NCBI RefSeq assembly: GCF_001598255.1
Contig: NZ_BCYP01000013.1
Span: 1 to 64,000 of the forward strand
DNA length: 64,000 nt
DNA from: Mitsuaria chitosanitabida ATCC BAA-476 = NBRC 102408
Lineage (GTDB): Bacteria > Pseudomonadota > Gammaproteobacteria > Burkholderiales > Burkholderiaceae_C
Direction: 5' to 3'
Both the position numbers and the translations under genes were made by a program. How positions within the stretch are numbered: position 1 is the first letter of the stretch; each line of letters begins with the position of its first letter. Under the pieces are notes generated by a model, which saw nothing but the letters and a program-made list of their open reading frames with translations, was not told where the DNA came from and did no database searches. Shown in pieces: positions 1-8,065 of the stretch.

Positions 1-89
1 CGACTCCGACTCCGACTCCGACTCCGACTCCGACTCCGACTCCGACTTCGATGCCGATGCCGATGCCGATGCCGATGCCGATGCCGATA
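1..89. repeat. Two adjacent hexanucleotide tandem repeats
   Basis: The window opens inside a run of CGACTC units, about eight copies to position 48, which changes directly into about six copies of GATGCC up to 89. The left edge is cut by the window. No convincing gene covers it. The tract looks like a slippage-prone intergenic repeat, and similar short-unit tracts recur near 7440, 13608 and 54960. Confidence 0.9.
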
Positions 90-162
90 GGCCGCGGAAG
101 GCGACTGCGCGACTCGGACATGTCCCGGAAACCGGGGTGAAATCGTCACCGGACGTTGCGCC

Positions 163-178
163 GGGCACGGTGCTTGCC
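163..178 (+). promoter_or_regulatory. Sigma-54 -24/-12 promoter
   Basis: GGGCACG-GTGC-TTGCC has GG at 164-165 and GC at 176-177 with exactly 10 bases between. It matches the consensus TGGCACG-N4-TTGCW at all but the outermost bases. The inferred start near 189 leaves a 23-base leader holding an AGGAG (200-204) before the ATG at 212. Confidence 0.75.
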
Positions 179-211
179 CTTTGGGCGGACCGTCAACACA
201 GGAGTCTTTTC

Positions 212-556
212 ATGCACCTGCGCAAGCTCGCCTGGGCTGTTCCGCTGATGCTGGCCGCGACCGCGGTCCACGCGGAGAACGCCGGCAGTTTCCTGGAGGG
301 TGCCAAGCTCGCGTCGCTGGCGCGTCCGGAGGCCGCGGCCCCGGCCCACGGCCCCTCCGTCCATGCCGGCGGCGCCCATGGCGCCAACGGGACCGCCCCG
401 CGCTCGCCCGCCGCCACGCCCTCGATGACGGAGGTGCTGACCGCCGACGCCGCGGACACGGAATCGCGCTCGTCCTTCGAGATCCGGAATTTCCTGACCC
501 TGGTGGTTGCCCTGGCCCTGGTGGGCTGGATCCAGCGCCGCCGTCGCGATGCCTGA
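212..556 (+). CDS. Small exported protein with C-terminal membrane anchor
   Basis: This 114-residue protein is not assigned to a family. The ATG at 212 follows AGGAG at 200-204. An in-frame upstream codon at 137 would place the signal sequence internally. Residues 1-21 form a clear signal peptide ending in HAEN. The middle is low-complexity Ala/Pro/Gly/His. Residues about 90-107 form one hydrophobic segment (NFLTLVVALALVGWI) capped by a basic RRRR tail. This N-signal plus C-anchor plus Arg tail resembles the layout of PEP-CTERM proteins, two of which occur near 43 and 45 kb, but the Pro-Glu-Pro triplet is absent. It is preceded by a strong sigma-54-type promoter. The function is unknown; it could be a surface protein or an anchored periplasmic peptide. 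Confidence 0.7.
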   Translation: MHLRKLAWAVPLMLAATAVHAENAGSFLEGAKLASLARPEAAAPAHGPSVHAGGAHGANGTAPRSPAATPSMTEVLTADAADTESRSSFEIRNFLTLVVALALVGWIQRRRRDA

Positions 557-676
557 GGACATCGTCCGGATCGACGATCGTCACCGGAATATTTTTCAAA
601 TCGATGCGAGGCCGGGGCTGGCAATCCGTCGGGTTGCTGCAAGAATGGCCCGCGCCCCACAAACAAGGATGTACCG

Positions 677-2134
<1,458 letters not shown>

Positions 2135-2315
2135 TCCATCCGCCGCTGCCACCGGGGTGTTGACCTTGCGGCCCGAGGACCCTGTCCCTCTGGGCCCGGT
2201 CCGCTGACCCTGACCCCCGACCCTGGTCCGCTGCCCCCGGCTCTCGGACCTCGTCCCAGCGAACCCCGTGGTGCCGAGCCTGGCGTGAGGTCGCTCCTGC
2301 GCGGCGCGTGCGGCC

Positions 2316-2340
2316 CCCTCTCCCGCGAGGCGGGAGAGGG
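2316..2340. repeat. CCCTCTCCCGC hairpin, repeat-like
   Basis: An 11-bp perfect stem (2316-2326 with 2330-2340) has a GAG loop and sits in the 260-base gap after the NtrC-type gene. The GC stem has no T-run. The CCCTCTCCC...GGGAGAGGG type is a common dispersed extragenic palindrome in proteobacteria and could act as a transcript-end structure for the upstream gene. Confidence 0.55.
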
Positions 2341-2355
2341 CGGGGGTGAGGGTCG

Positions 2356-2371
2356 TGGCACGCCACCTGCC
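2356..2371 (+). promoter_or_regulatory. Sigma-54 promoter of topoisomerase IB gene
   Basis: TGGCACG-CCAC-CTGCC has a perfect -24 block, GG at 2357-2358 and GC at 2369-2370, 10 bases apart. Only the first T of the -12 block differs. The inferred start near 2382 is immediately ahead of AGGAGG (2383-2388) and the ATG at 2395. Confidence 0.6.
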
Positions 2372-2394
2372 TCGACCTGCGCAGGAGGTGCCAC

Positions 2395-3591
2395 ATGTCC
2401 CTGCGCTGGGTGTCCGATTGCGAACCGGGTCTGCGCCGCAAGCGCGCGGCCAAGGGCTTCCGCTACGTCGATGCCGAAGGCCGCCCGATCCGGGACCCGG
2501 TGACGCTCCAGCGCATCCGCGCGCTGGCGATCCCGCCCGCCTACGTCGACGTCTGGATCTGCGCCTGCGACGACGGCCACATCCAGGCCACCGCCCGCGA
2601 CGCGCGCGGCCGCAAGCAATACCGCTATCACGCCGACTGGATGGCCCTGCGGGGCGAGAACAAGTTCGGGCTGCTGCTGGACTTCGGCCAGCGCCTGCCA
2701 CGCCTGCGCCGCGCGGTGCAGCGCCGGCTGCGCGAGGGTGGCCTCGATCGCGCGCGCGTCATCGCGGCGCTGGTGCGCTTGCTCGACCGCACCTGGATGC
2801 GCATCGGTCACCGCGAGTACGCCCGCAGCAACGGCTCCTATGGCCTGAGCTCGCTGCTCAGCCGGCATGTGAAGGTGAGCGGCGACGCCTTGCTCCTGAG
2901 CTTCCCCGGCAAGAGCGGCGTGCGACATCAGCTCGCGGTGCGCGACGAGCGCGTGGCGGCACTGGTGCGCCGCTGCCGCGATCTGCCCGGGCAGGAGCTC
3001 TTCGGCTATGAGGACGAACAGGGCGAGGCGCATCGCATCGATGCCGCCGACGTGAACGACTGGCTGGCCGAGCAGGGCGGTCCGACCTGCAGCGCCAAGG
3101 TCTTCCGCACCTGGCACGCGAGCGTGCACGCGCTGGACCTGCTGCTGACGCATGCGCGCGCGGGCACGGCGCCGGTCGATGCGGGCAAGCAGACGATCCA
3201 GGCGGTGGCCGCGCGGCTGGGCAACACCGTCGCCGTCTGCCGCAAGGCCTACGTGCATCCGGCGGTGCTCGACTGGGCGCAGTCGGATCGGCTGTCGACG
3301 CTGCCCGATCAGCGCTGGATGCGGACGCCTCCGGCCGTCGCGGGCCTGAGCCTGGCCGAGCGTCGCCTGATGGGGCTGCTGCGGACGCAGCCCCGCGTGG
3401 AGGTCGCTACACCGGCGCCGGCGCCCCGTTCAGCGGCGTCGGTGGCGGACTCGACGCGATCGGCTCATCCGGCGAGCCCGCGCCCGGCACCTCGTCCAGC
3501 GCGTCGGGCGGCACTGCGTCGACCGCCGCGGGCAACGTCGTCGTCGTCACCGCGCAAGCCGCCGCATGCGCGGCCAGCAGCTGATCGGTGA
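2395..3591 (+). CDS. DNA topoisomerase IB
   Basis: This 398-residue poxvirus-like type IB topoisomerase relaxes supercoils through a 3'-phosphotyrosyl intermediate. The bacterial TopIB N-terminal domain occupies residues 1-85. The catalytic region shows Arg136 (MRIGHREYA), Lys173 (PGKSG), Arg238 (FRTW) and nucleophile Tyr286 (CRKAYVHPAV). The start ATG follows AGGAGG. The last ~65 residues are a Pro/Ala/Arg-rich tail beyond the fold. Its 185 coding bases overlap the convergent HAD phosphatase gene. The predicted sigma-54 promoter and nearby stress genes suggest conditional expression in addition to the housekeeping type IA enzyme encoded elsewhere. Confidence 0.93.
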   Translation: MSLRWVSDCEPGLRRKRAAKGFRYVDAEGRPIRDPVTLQRIRALAIPPAYVDVWICACDDGHIQATARDARGRKQYRYHADWMALRGENKFGLLLDFGQRLPRLRRAVQRRLREGGLDRARVIAALVRLLDRTWMRIGHREYARSNGSYGLSSLLSRHVKVSGDALLLSFPGKSGVRHQLAVRDERVAALVRRCRDLPGQELFGYEDEQGEAHRIDAADVNDWLAEQGGPTCSAKVFRTWHASVHALDLLLTHARAGTAPVDAGKQTIQAVAARLGNTVAVCRKAYVHPAVLDWAQSDRLSTLPDQRWMRTPPAVAGLSLAERRLMGLLRTQPRVEVATPAPAPRSAASVADSTRSAHPASPRPAPRPARRAALRRPPRATSSSSPRKPPHARPAADR

Positions 3592-4225
3592 GCGACGGCC
3601 AGTCGCTGAACACGGCGTCCGGCTCGCGCAGCGGCGAGCGTCGCCAGAGGGTTTCCGCGCCGGTGTCCAGCAGCCAGCCGGCCGTGCCGGCGCGGTGTCC
3701 GGCCTCGACGTCGTCCAGCGTGTCGCCGACCATCCAGGATCGCGCCAGGTCCAGCCGATGCGCGCGCGCCGTGCGCAGCAGCATGCCGGGGGCGGGCTTG
3801 CGGCACAGGCAGGCCGGGCGGCCTTGCGCATCGGGCGCGTGCGGGCAGACGGCGACGTCGTCGACGATCACGTCGAACTCGTCCCGCAGGCGCTTGACCA
3901 GCGCCGCCTGCAGTTGCGCGAACTGGACCCGCGTGAACGCGCCGCGCGCCAGTCCGCTTTCATTCGTGACGATCACGAGCGCCAGGCCCGCCTGCCGCAG
4001 ACGCGCCAGCGATTCACCGGCGCCCGGGACGAAGCGCAGCCGCGCCGGATCGGCCGCGAGCGCGGGCGGGTCGTCGGGGTCGGGGGGCTCGACGAGGGTG
4101 CCGTCCTTGTCGACGAAGAGCGCCGGCCGCAGCGGCGCGTGCAGGGCCGCCTCGCGGCGGTCGCGCTCGAGCCCCAGGTCGGCGATGGAGATGGTGCCCA
4201 AGGGGGCGTCGAGCCAGGCACTCAT
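3407..4225 (-). CDS. HAD-IIIA phosphatase, heptose-bisphosphatase (GmhB) type
   Basis: This 272-residue phosphatase carries the HAD nucleophile motif DKDGT (Asp39, Asp41), motif II TNESG, motif III Lys within RKPAPGM, and acidic motif GDTLDD (Asp168, Asp171). A Cys-x-His...Cys-x-Cys zinc loop (Cys127, His129, Cys139, Cys141) is typical of GmhB and histidinol-phosphatase subfamily members. The probable substrate is a sugar or histidinol phosphate, but no LPS heptose genes are nearby. The start ATG at 4225 has AGGAG upstream. The C-terminal ~50 residues are low-complexity Ala/Pro/Thr and lie opposite the topoisomerase tail. The gene is probably co-transcribed with the receiver gene 43 bases upstream. 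Confidence 0.88.
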   Translation of the reverse strand: MSAWLDAPLGTISIADLGLERDRREAALHAPLRPALFVDKDGTLVEPPDPDDPPALAADPARLRFVPGAGESLARLRQAGLALVIVTNESGLARGAFTRVQFAQLQAALVKRLRDEFDVIVDDVAVCPHAPDAQGRPACLCRKPAPGMLLRTARAHRLDLARSWMVGDTLDDVEAGHRAGTAGWLLDTGAETLWRRSPLREPDAVFSDWPSLTDQLLAAHAAACAVTTTTLPAAVDAVPPDALDEVPGAGSPDEPIASSPPPTPLNGAPAPV

Positions 4226-4268
4226 GCGCGGCTCCTGAAGCGGCCTCCCCGCCGCGCGCGGCACGGGC

Positions 4269-4796
4269 TCATCGCATCCAGCCCATGCTGCCGGCCTGGC
4301 GATGCGCCGCGGACAGGCCGGGCCGCGGCCGTGCCGCGAGTCCGGGCGTGTCGTCGCGCCGGACGCCACCGGGCGCCGGATCGACCATCGCGCCGCCGGG
4401 CTCGCCGGTGGGCAGCAGCGAGGCGCGCGGCGGCGGCAGCAGTTCGGCGAGGCGGGCCAGGGTGCGGCGCACATCCAGCGGCTTGGCCCACAGCTCCATG
4501 AAGCCGGCGCCCAGCGCGTCGAAGTCGGAATCGGCGGTCACCGCGATGGCCGGCACCTGCGCCAGGCTGCTGCGCATGCGCAGCAACTTCAGCAGATCGG
4601 AGCCGTGGCAGTCGGGCAGGTTGAGGTCGACCAGCAGCAGCGCGGGCTGCAGCTTGCTGCTCAGGCGCCAGGCGGGCATGCCGGCCTCGGCGATGTGCAG
4701 GCGCAGGTCGCGGCGCTGCTCGAACATGGCCTCCATCACGATCACGTTGAGCGGGCTGTCTTCGATGTACAGCACCGAGGTGAGACCGTCGTTCAT
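4269..4796 (-). CDS. Stand-alone receiver protein (response regulator)
   Basis: This 175-residue protein has a single receiver domain at residues 6-125: acidic Glu12-Asp13, phospho-acceptor Asp57 (LLLVDLNLPD), Thr in AVTAD, and Lys in WAKPLD. No DNA-binding or enzymatic output domain follows, only a Pro/Arg/Gly-rich tail of ~50 residues. The start at 4796 is supported by GGAAGGAG. Such proteins usually act by protein contact or phosphorelay. Candidate partners are the hybrid kinases in this window, but no dedicated kinase adjoins. A near-consensus sigma-54 promoter at 4841-4856 precedes it. Confidence 0.9.
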   Translation of the reverse strand: MNDGLTSVLYIEDSPLNVIVMEAMFEQRRDLRLHIAEAGMPAWRLSSKLQPALLLVDLNLPDCHGSDLLKLLRMRSSLAQVPAIAVTADSDFDALGAGFMELWAKPLDVRRTLARLAELLPPPRASLLPTGEPGGAMVDPAPGGVRRDDTPGLAARPRPGLSAAHRQAGSMGWMR

Positions 4797-4840
4797 CGAT
4801 TCGCTCCTTCCCTGTTCTGATCCAGTTCGTCGCGAAAGAG

Positions 4841-4856
4841 GGCAAGTGCCGTGCCC
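4841..4856 (-). promoter_or_regulatory. Sigma-54 promoter of receiver/HAD operon
   Basis: Read on the minus strand, GGGCACG-GCAC-TTGCC has the GG (4854-4855) and GC (4842-4843) separated by 10 bases. The inferred start near 4830 gives a 34-base leader to the ATG at 4796. Confidence 0.75.
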
Positions 4857-5043
4857 GGCGGACCCCCCTGCCTTTGGGGGCATGGAGATACCGCGGTGTT
4901 ACCGGTGAATGGCCGCCACGTCAACGTCGGCGACCGCTTGACCCGCCGGCGCGCAGGGCGATCCCGGTCGGACCGGAGGGGTCCGGGACGCCTTCCCGCG
5001 ATATCGGCCCGAGAGGATTGGGCATGAGCCATTCCTGGCGGGC

Positions 5044-5061
5044 TCCCCTCCAAAGAGGGGA
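5044..5061. repeat. Small hairpin in the 4797-5168 intergenic region
   Basis: TCCCCTC-CAAA-GAGGGGA forms a 7-bp perfect stem with a 4-base loop. The 372-base gap around it holds the two divergent sigma-54-type promoters (4841-4856 and 5107-5122) and no supported gene. Short open frames across it have no ribosome site or family resemblance. Confidence 0.5.
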
Positions 5062-5106
5062 CAGGGCTTGCGTGCCTTCGCCGCTCGCAAAGGGCGGATG
5101 GCCGAT

Positions 5107-5122
5107 GGGCATGAGGCTTGCC
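5107..5122 (+). promoter_or_regulatory. Sigma-54 promoter
   Basis: GGGCATG-AGGC-TTGCC has GG 5108-5109 and GC 5120-5121. The inferred start near 5133 leaves a 36-base leader with AAGGAG before the ATG at 5169. Confidence 0.7.
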
Positions 5123-5168
5123 TTCCACAGGATGTCCCCGGGACGTCGCCCGGGATGAAGGAGCGACC

Positions 5169-5654
5169 ATGGCCACTCGCACCGCCCGCCCCGAGAGGCT
5201 GGCCAGCAGCTTCGGGGTCTACAAGCCGGTCAACCACCTCGTGATCAGCTTCCCCGGCGCGGCCGAGGCCGGCCAGGCCGGCGCCGCCATCGCCGCGCAC
5301 GGTGTGGCCGATGCGGACCTCCATGTGTTCACCGATCGCGAGATGAGCGCGCAGGTCGAGCATGACCTGCAACGCGCCAGTCCGCTGGCGGCGATCGGTC
5401 AGGAGGTCAACCTGCTGCGCAGCCACGGCGAGCTGGCCAGCCGCGGCTTCCACTTCCTGGTGGTGAAGGCCAGCGACGACGCGCAGGCGCGGGAGATCGC
5501 CGAGATCGCGCGCCGCAATCACGCCGAGCGCGCCCAGTACTACGGCCACTTCATCATCGAGGAGCTGATCGAGCCGGAGGGCGGTCGCCCGCAGGTGGCG
5601 GAGTCCCCACAGCGCGGGCTGGACACGCATCCCAAGCCGCCGCTGCCGCGCTGA
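5169..5654 (+). CDS. Conserved hypothetical soluble protein
   Basis: This 161-residue protein has no family I can name. The start ATG follows AAGGAGCGACC. It has no signal peptide or membrane segment. The N-terminal part (residues 20-60) looks like an alternating beta/alpha unit (NHLVISF...ADLHVFTDREM). A second unit lies near 90-110 (HFLVVKASDD), followed by a helix with Glu/Ala/Arg and YYGHFIIEELIE. This suggests a compact ferredoxin-like or stress-protein-like fold of two alpha/beta repeats. The Pro/Arg C-terminus is probably disordered. It stands alone with its own sigma-54-type promoter, next to the DUF883 operon, so a stress-related role is plausible but unproven. Confidence 0.75.
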   Translation: MATRTARPERLASSFGVYKPVNHLVISFPGAAEAGQAGAAIAAHGVADADLHVFTDREMSAQVEHDLQRASPLAAIGQEVNLLRSHGELASRGFHFLVVKASDDAQAREIAEIARRNHAERAQYYGHFIIEELIEPEGGRPQVAESPQRGLDTHPKPPLPR

Positions 5655-5753
5655 TCAGGCGGACCCCCGGCGCTCGCGCGCGTGCCGGGAAGGCCGGCGG
5701 GCATCGCCGGCCCGGCGCCGACGAGGGGCGTCGCAGGAAAGTCGAGCGCGGCA

Positions 5754-5769
5754 AGGTACGCGGCTTGCC
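5754..5769 (+). promoter_or_regulatory. Sigma-54 promoter of DUF883 operon
   Basis: AGGTACG-CGGC-TTGCC has GG 5755-5756 and GC 5767-5768 with a 10-base interval. The inferred start near 5780 is 50 bases before the ATG at 5830. Confidence 0.7.
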
Positions 5770-5829
5770 GTCGGTGGGGCTCACCCACCACCGCCATCCG
5801 CCTCCGCGCGACACGAAAGGACTTCCGCC

Positions 5830-6195
5830 ATGAGCACCACGCCCAACAACGAGAAGAGCGACAAGACCGTCCCGTTCACGACGGCCGAGGATGCCGCCAA
5901 GATCGCCAACGGCGCCGCGCCCTCGAGCACGGCGGCCGTGGACATGGTCAATCGTGTCGCCGACAAGGCGCACGCGACCATCGACCGCCTGGCGACGACG
6001 GCGGCCCCGGCGGCGCAGCAGTTGCAGAAGAGCCTGGAGGACACGAACGACATGCTGCACGAGCGCGCCGATCGGCTGCGCGCCACCGGCAACGAGTGGT
6101 GCGACGGCGTGCGCGCGAACGTGCGCGAGCATCCGCTGATGGCGATCGGCACCGCGCTGGCGGTCGGCATGCTGATCGCGCGTCTGACGCGCTGA
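5830..6195 (+). CDS. DUF883 (ElaB/YqjD-type) membrane-anchored protein
   Basis: This 121-residue protein is in the ElaB/YqjD family. Members are tail-anchored inner-membrane proteins; E. coli YqjD binds stationary-phase ribosomes. A polar N-terminus is followed by a long amphipathic helical stretch (residues 30-95, rich in Ala/Asp/Lys) and the family signature VREHPLMAIGTALAVGMLIARL, one C-terminal membrane helix. The start ATG at 5830 has AAAGGA upstream. It is the first gene of a three-gene operon with a YqjE-like holin-family protein (13-base gap) and a third small protein, the same order as yqjD-yqjE-yqjK in enterobacteria. Its role in stationary phase or stress fits the sigma-54-type promoter. 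Confidence 0.9.
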   Translation: MSTTPNNEKSDKTVPFTTAEDAAKIANGAAPSSTAAVDMVNRVADKAHATIDRLATTAAPAAQQLQKSLEDTNDMLHERADRLRATGNEWCDGVRANVREHPLMAIGTALAVGMLIARLTR

Positions 6196-6208
6196 GCCCG
6201 GCGCGCCC

Positions 6209-6739
6209 ATGAGCGACAGCGACGTTCCGCCGTCCTTCTCGACCGCCGCGGACGCGGGGCCCTCCGGGCCTCCCGTCCCTCCCGGCCCGCCGCCCGACGT
6301 CGGCTGGCTGGGCGATCTCCACGGCCTGGGCCGCGCCGCGCGCGGCATGGTGTCGGGCCGGCTGTCGCTGCTCGCGCTGGAACTGCGGCGCGCGCAGCAC
6401 GGCCTGGTCAGCTTGGTCATCCTGGGCGTGGTCGCCGCGATCGCCGGCACCACGGCCTGGATCGCGCTGTGGGCCCTGATCGCCGCGCTGGCCGTGCATC
6501 TGCTCGGCCTGAGCTGGCCCTGGGCCTTCGCCGGCGTGCTGGTCTTCAACCTGCTGGTGATGCTGTGGGTCGTCGCGGCGATGAAGTCGCTGACCCCGCT
6601 GCTGTCGCTGCCGGCCTCGCGACGCCAGTTCCACTGGCTGTTCAACGACCCCAACGATCCCCCCGACCCGAGGACGGCCGCCGCCGCGCCGGGTCCGCAG
6701 GAGCCCCCCGCCCATGGCCATCCCACCGCCACGCCCTGA
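6209..6739 (+). CDS. YqjE-type phage-holin-family membrane protein
   Basis: This 176-residue protein belongs to the YqjE/putative actinobacterial holin-X family. The N-terminal ~35 residues are Pro/Gly-rich. An amphipathic segment (GLGRAARGMVSGRLSLLALELRR) precedes two strong membrane helices at about residues 68-95 and 100-128. The C-terminal tail is Pro/Ala-rich. The family name is structural; no lysis function is implied, and no phage genes are nearby. It is the middle gene of the DUF883 operon and overlaps the next gene by 26 bases, indicating coupled translation. Confidence 0.88.
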   Translation: MSDSDVPPSFSTAADAGPSGPPVPPGPPPDVGWLGDLHGLGRAARGMVSGRLSLLALELRRAQHGLVSLVILGVVAAIAGTTAWIALWALIAALAVHLLGLSWPWAFAGVLVFNLLVMLWVVAAMKSLTPLLSLPASRRQFHWLFNDPNDPPDPRTAAAAPGPQEPPAHGHPTATP

Positions 6740-7370
6740 CCCCCGCGGCATCCCCGACGTCCCCGACCGCGCGCTCGCGCAGCCGCCGGAGTCGCTGGCG
6801 GACCTCGCGCTGCGCATCGAGATGGCCGAGCTGCGCGTGGTGCGTCGCGACCTGGAGTTCCGGCTGCATCTGGATTCGCTGCAGCACCGCGGCAAGGCCG
6901 TGCTGGTGCCGAGCCGCTGGCTGCTGCCGGCGCTGGGCACCGGCGCGAGCTGGCTGTTCTGGCGCCTCGTGCGGCGGCGGCCCAAGGGCCATCGCGGCGA
7001 GGGCCGCCATCGGGACGATCACGCGCACCGGCAGGCGCACGGCCATGGGCATGGCTCGGCGCATGCTCACTCGGCGCATCACGCGCCTCACGCCCATGGT
7101 CCTGGCGGCCCGTTCGGGCGCGATCCCGGTGAATCGTCGACGCAGGGGTCTTCGCCTCACGCGCACCAGGACGGCGGCGGCCATCTGCAGCTGCTGACGA
7201 TGCTGTGGGGCCTGGTGCCGCTCAGCCTGCGGGGGCGCGTGCATCCCGAGATCGCCCAGCTCCTGATGGGCGTGGTGGCGGGCTACCTGCAGGGGCGCAA
7301 GGAACAGCGAGCAGCCGCGCACCCCGCGGACACGCCCGCCGCTTCCGGCTCACATCGCGCCGCCGACTGA
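6714..7370 (+). CDS. YqjK-position protein with histidine-rich linker
   Basis: This 218-residue protein is the third gene of the DUF883/YqjE operon. Its start ATG lies inside the upstream gene with AGGAG at 6699-6703. Residues 20-60 are a charged helix, and residues 62-85 include a hydrophobic stretch (SRWLLPALGTGASWLFWRLV) that may insert in the membrane. Residues 95-130 are extraordinarily His-rich (HGHGHGS, HAHSAHH type), followed by Gly/Pro/Ser linker. A second hydrophobic patch lies near 155-190 (LLTMLWGLVPLSL). The usual YqjK has no comparable His tract, which suggests metal binding or sequestration. I cannot assign a function. Confidence 0.75.
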   Translation: MAIPPPRPDPRGIPDVPDRALAQPPESLADLALRIEMAELRVVRRDLEFRLHLDSLQHRGKAVLVPSRWLLPALGTGASWLFWRLVRRRPKGHRGEGRHRDDHAHRQAHGHGHGSAHAHSAHHAPHAHGPGGPFGRDPGESSTQGSSPHAHQDGGGHLQLLTMLWGLVPLSLRGRVHPEIAQLLMGVVAGYLQGRKEQRAAAHPADTPAASGSHRAAD

Positions 7371-7371
7371 A

Positions 7372-7416
7372 CCGATCCCCCGCAGCGGCGTGAGCGCCGC
7401 CGCGCCGAGGGATCGG
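7372..7416 (+). terminator. Stem-loop ending the DUF883 operon
   Basis: Just after the stop at 7370, an outer inverted repeat CCGATCCC/GGGATCGG (7372-7379, 7409-7416) encloses an inner perfect hairpin GCGGCG-TGAG-CGCCGC (7385-7400). There is no T-run, so it is probably a strong transcript-end structure rather than a classic intrinsic terminator. Confidence 0.55.
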
Positions 7417-7442
7417 GTCGCAGCCCCCCGATATCCGAGCCC

Positions 7443-7474
7443 CGAGACCGGAGACCGGAGACCGGAGACCGAGA
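7443..7474. repeat. GGAGACC 7-base tandem repeat
   Basis: About four near-perfect copies of the 7-base unit GGAGACC lie between the two convergent genes, followed by degenerate GAGAGATC/GAGAGACC units. It is non-coding and looks like a slippage-prone tract. Confidence 0.8.
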
Positions 7475-7542
7475 GATCGAGAGACCGGGGCGGGGGGGTC
7501 GGGAACGCCCCCGCGGGGGGGCGAACGCCGGATCTCGGCCGA

Positions 7543-7998
7543 TCAGGCGTCGGCGTTGCGCGCCTGATCGCGCAGCAGCTTGATCTGGTCGTGGTTGCGG
7601 AGCGCGCCGGCCAGTTGGCGCTGCACGACCTCGAGCACGGGCGCGGGCAACTCCTTCTGCGCGGCCTTGCGGTAGCGCGCGACGGCGCTGTCCTCGCCGC
7701 GCTCGCATTCCTCGAGCATGGCCTTGTCGCTGTAGCCGGTCAGCGTGCCCTTGACCGCCACCCAGCCGCGATGCATCGCGCCGGTGGTCGATCCTTCGTC
7801 CTCGGGTGTGCCGCCGTGCTGCCGCACCAGCTGCTGCAATTCCGCGCAGGCCTGGCGGCAATCCGCGGCGCGCTGGGCGAAGACTTCGCGCAGGCTGGCG
7901 CTCTTCACGTGCTCGGCACAGCTGAGAAAGCCGTATTCGCCGTCCTTGCAGGTCTCGATGAGCGTGTTGAGCTCGTTGATCACGTCCTTGCTGTCCAT
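7543..7998 (-). CDS. PA2169-family four-helix-bundle protein (DUF2383)
   Basis: This 151-residue protein is in the PA2169/DUF2383 ferritin-like four-helix-bundle family. Signature elements are visible: VINELNTLIETCKDGEYGF at residues 6-24, a Cys/Glu/His-containing first helix pair (CAEHVKS), the central GWVAVKGTLTG, and the acidic ECERGEDSAVARYRKA helix ending in a Leu/Arg-rich helix. Members are associated with stress and biofilm conditions, but their biochemical role is not established. The start at 7998 is supported by AAGGA. The sigma-54-type promoter at 8038-8053 leaves a 29-base leader. Confidence 0.92.
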   Translation of the reverse strand: MDSKDVINELNTLIETCKDGEYGFLSCAEHVKSASLREVFAQRAADCRQACAELQQLVRQHGGTPEDEGSTTGAMHRGWVAVKGTLTGYSDKAMLEECERGEDSAVARYRKAAQKELPAPVLEVVQRQLAGALRNHDQIKLLRDQARNADA

Positions 7999-8037
7999 GG
8001 CGATCCTTCCGGGGTGGGAGTGGTGATGCCTGGAATC

Positions 8038-8053
8038 AGCAAGGGCTGTACCC
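8038..8053 (-). promoter_or_regulatory. Sigma-54 promoter of PA2169-family gene
   Basis: On the minus strand, GGGTACA-GCCC-TTGCT has the GG (8051-8052) and GC (8039-8040) 10 bases apart and ends in the consensus T. The inferred start near 8027 precedes the ATG at 7998. Confidence 0.7.
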
Positions 8054-8065
8054 GCGTGACCTCCG

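Noticed and set aside
631-654. TGGCA...TTGC pair upstream of the NtrC-type gene
   Set aside because: GG and GC are 14 bases apart instead of 10, so it cannot be a sigma-54 promoter.
4874-5158. Short open frames on both strands in the 4797-5168 gap
   Set aside because: No ribosome site or family match. The region is explained by two divergent promoters and a small hairpin.
6209-6739. Phage remnant suggested by the holin-family name
   Set aside because: The gene is in the conserved yqjD-yqjE type operon, and no other phage gene is present.
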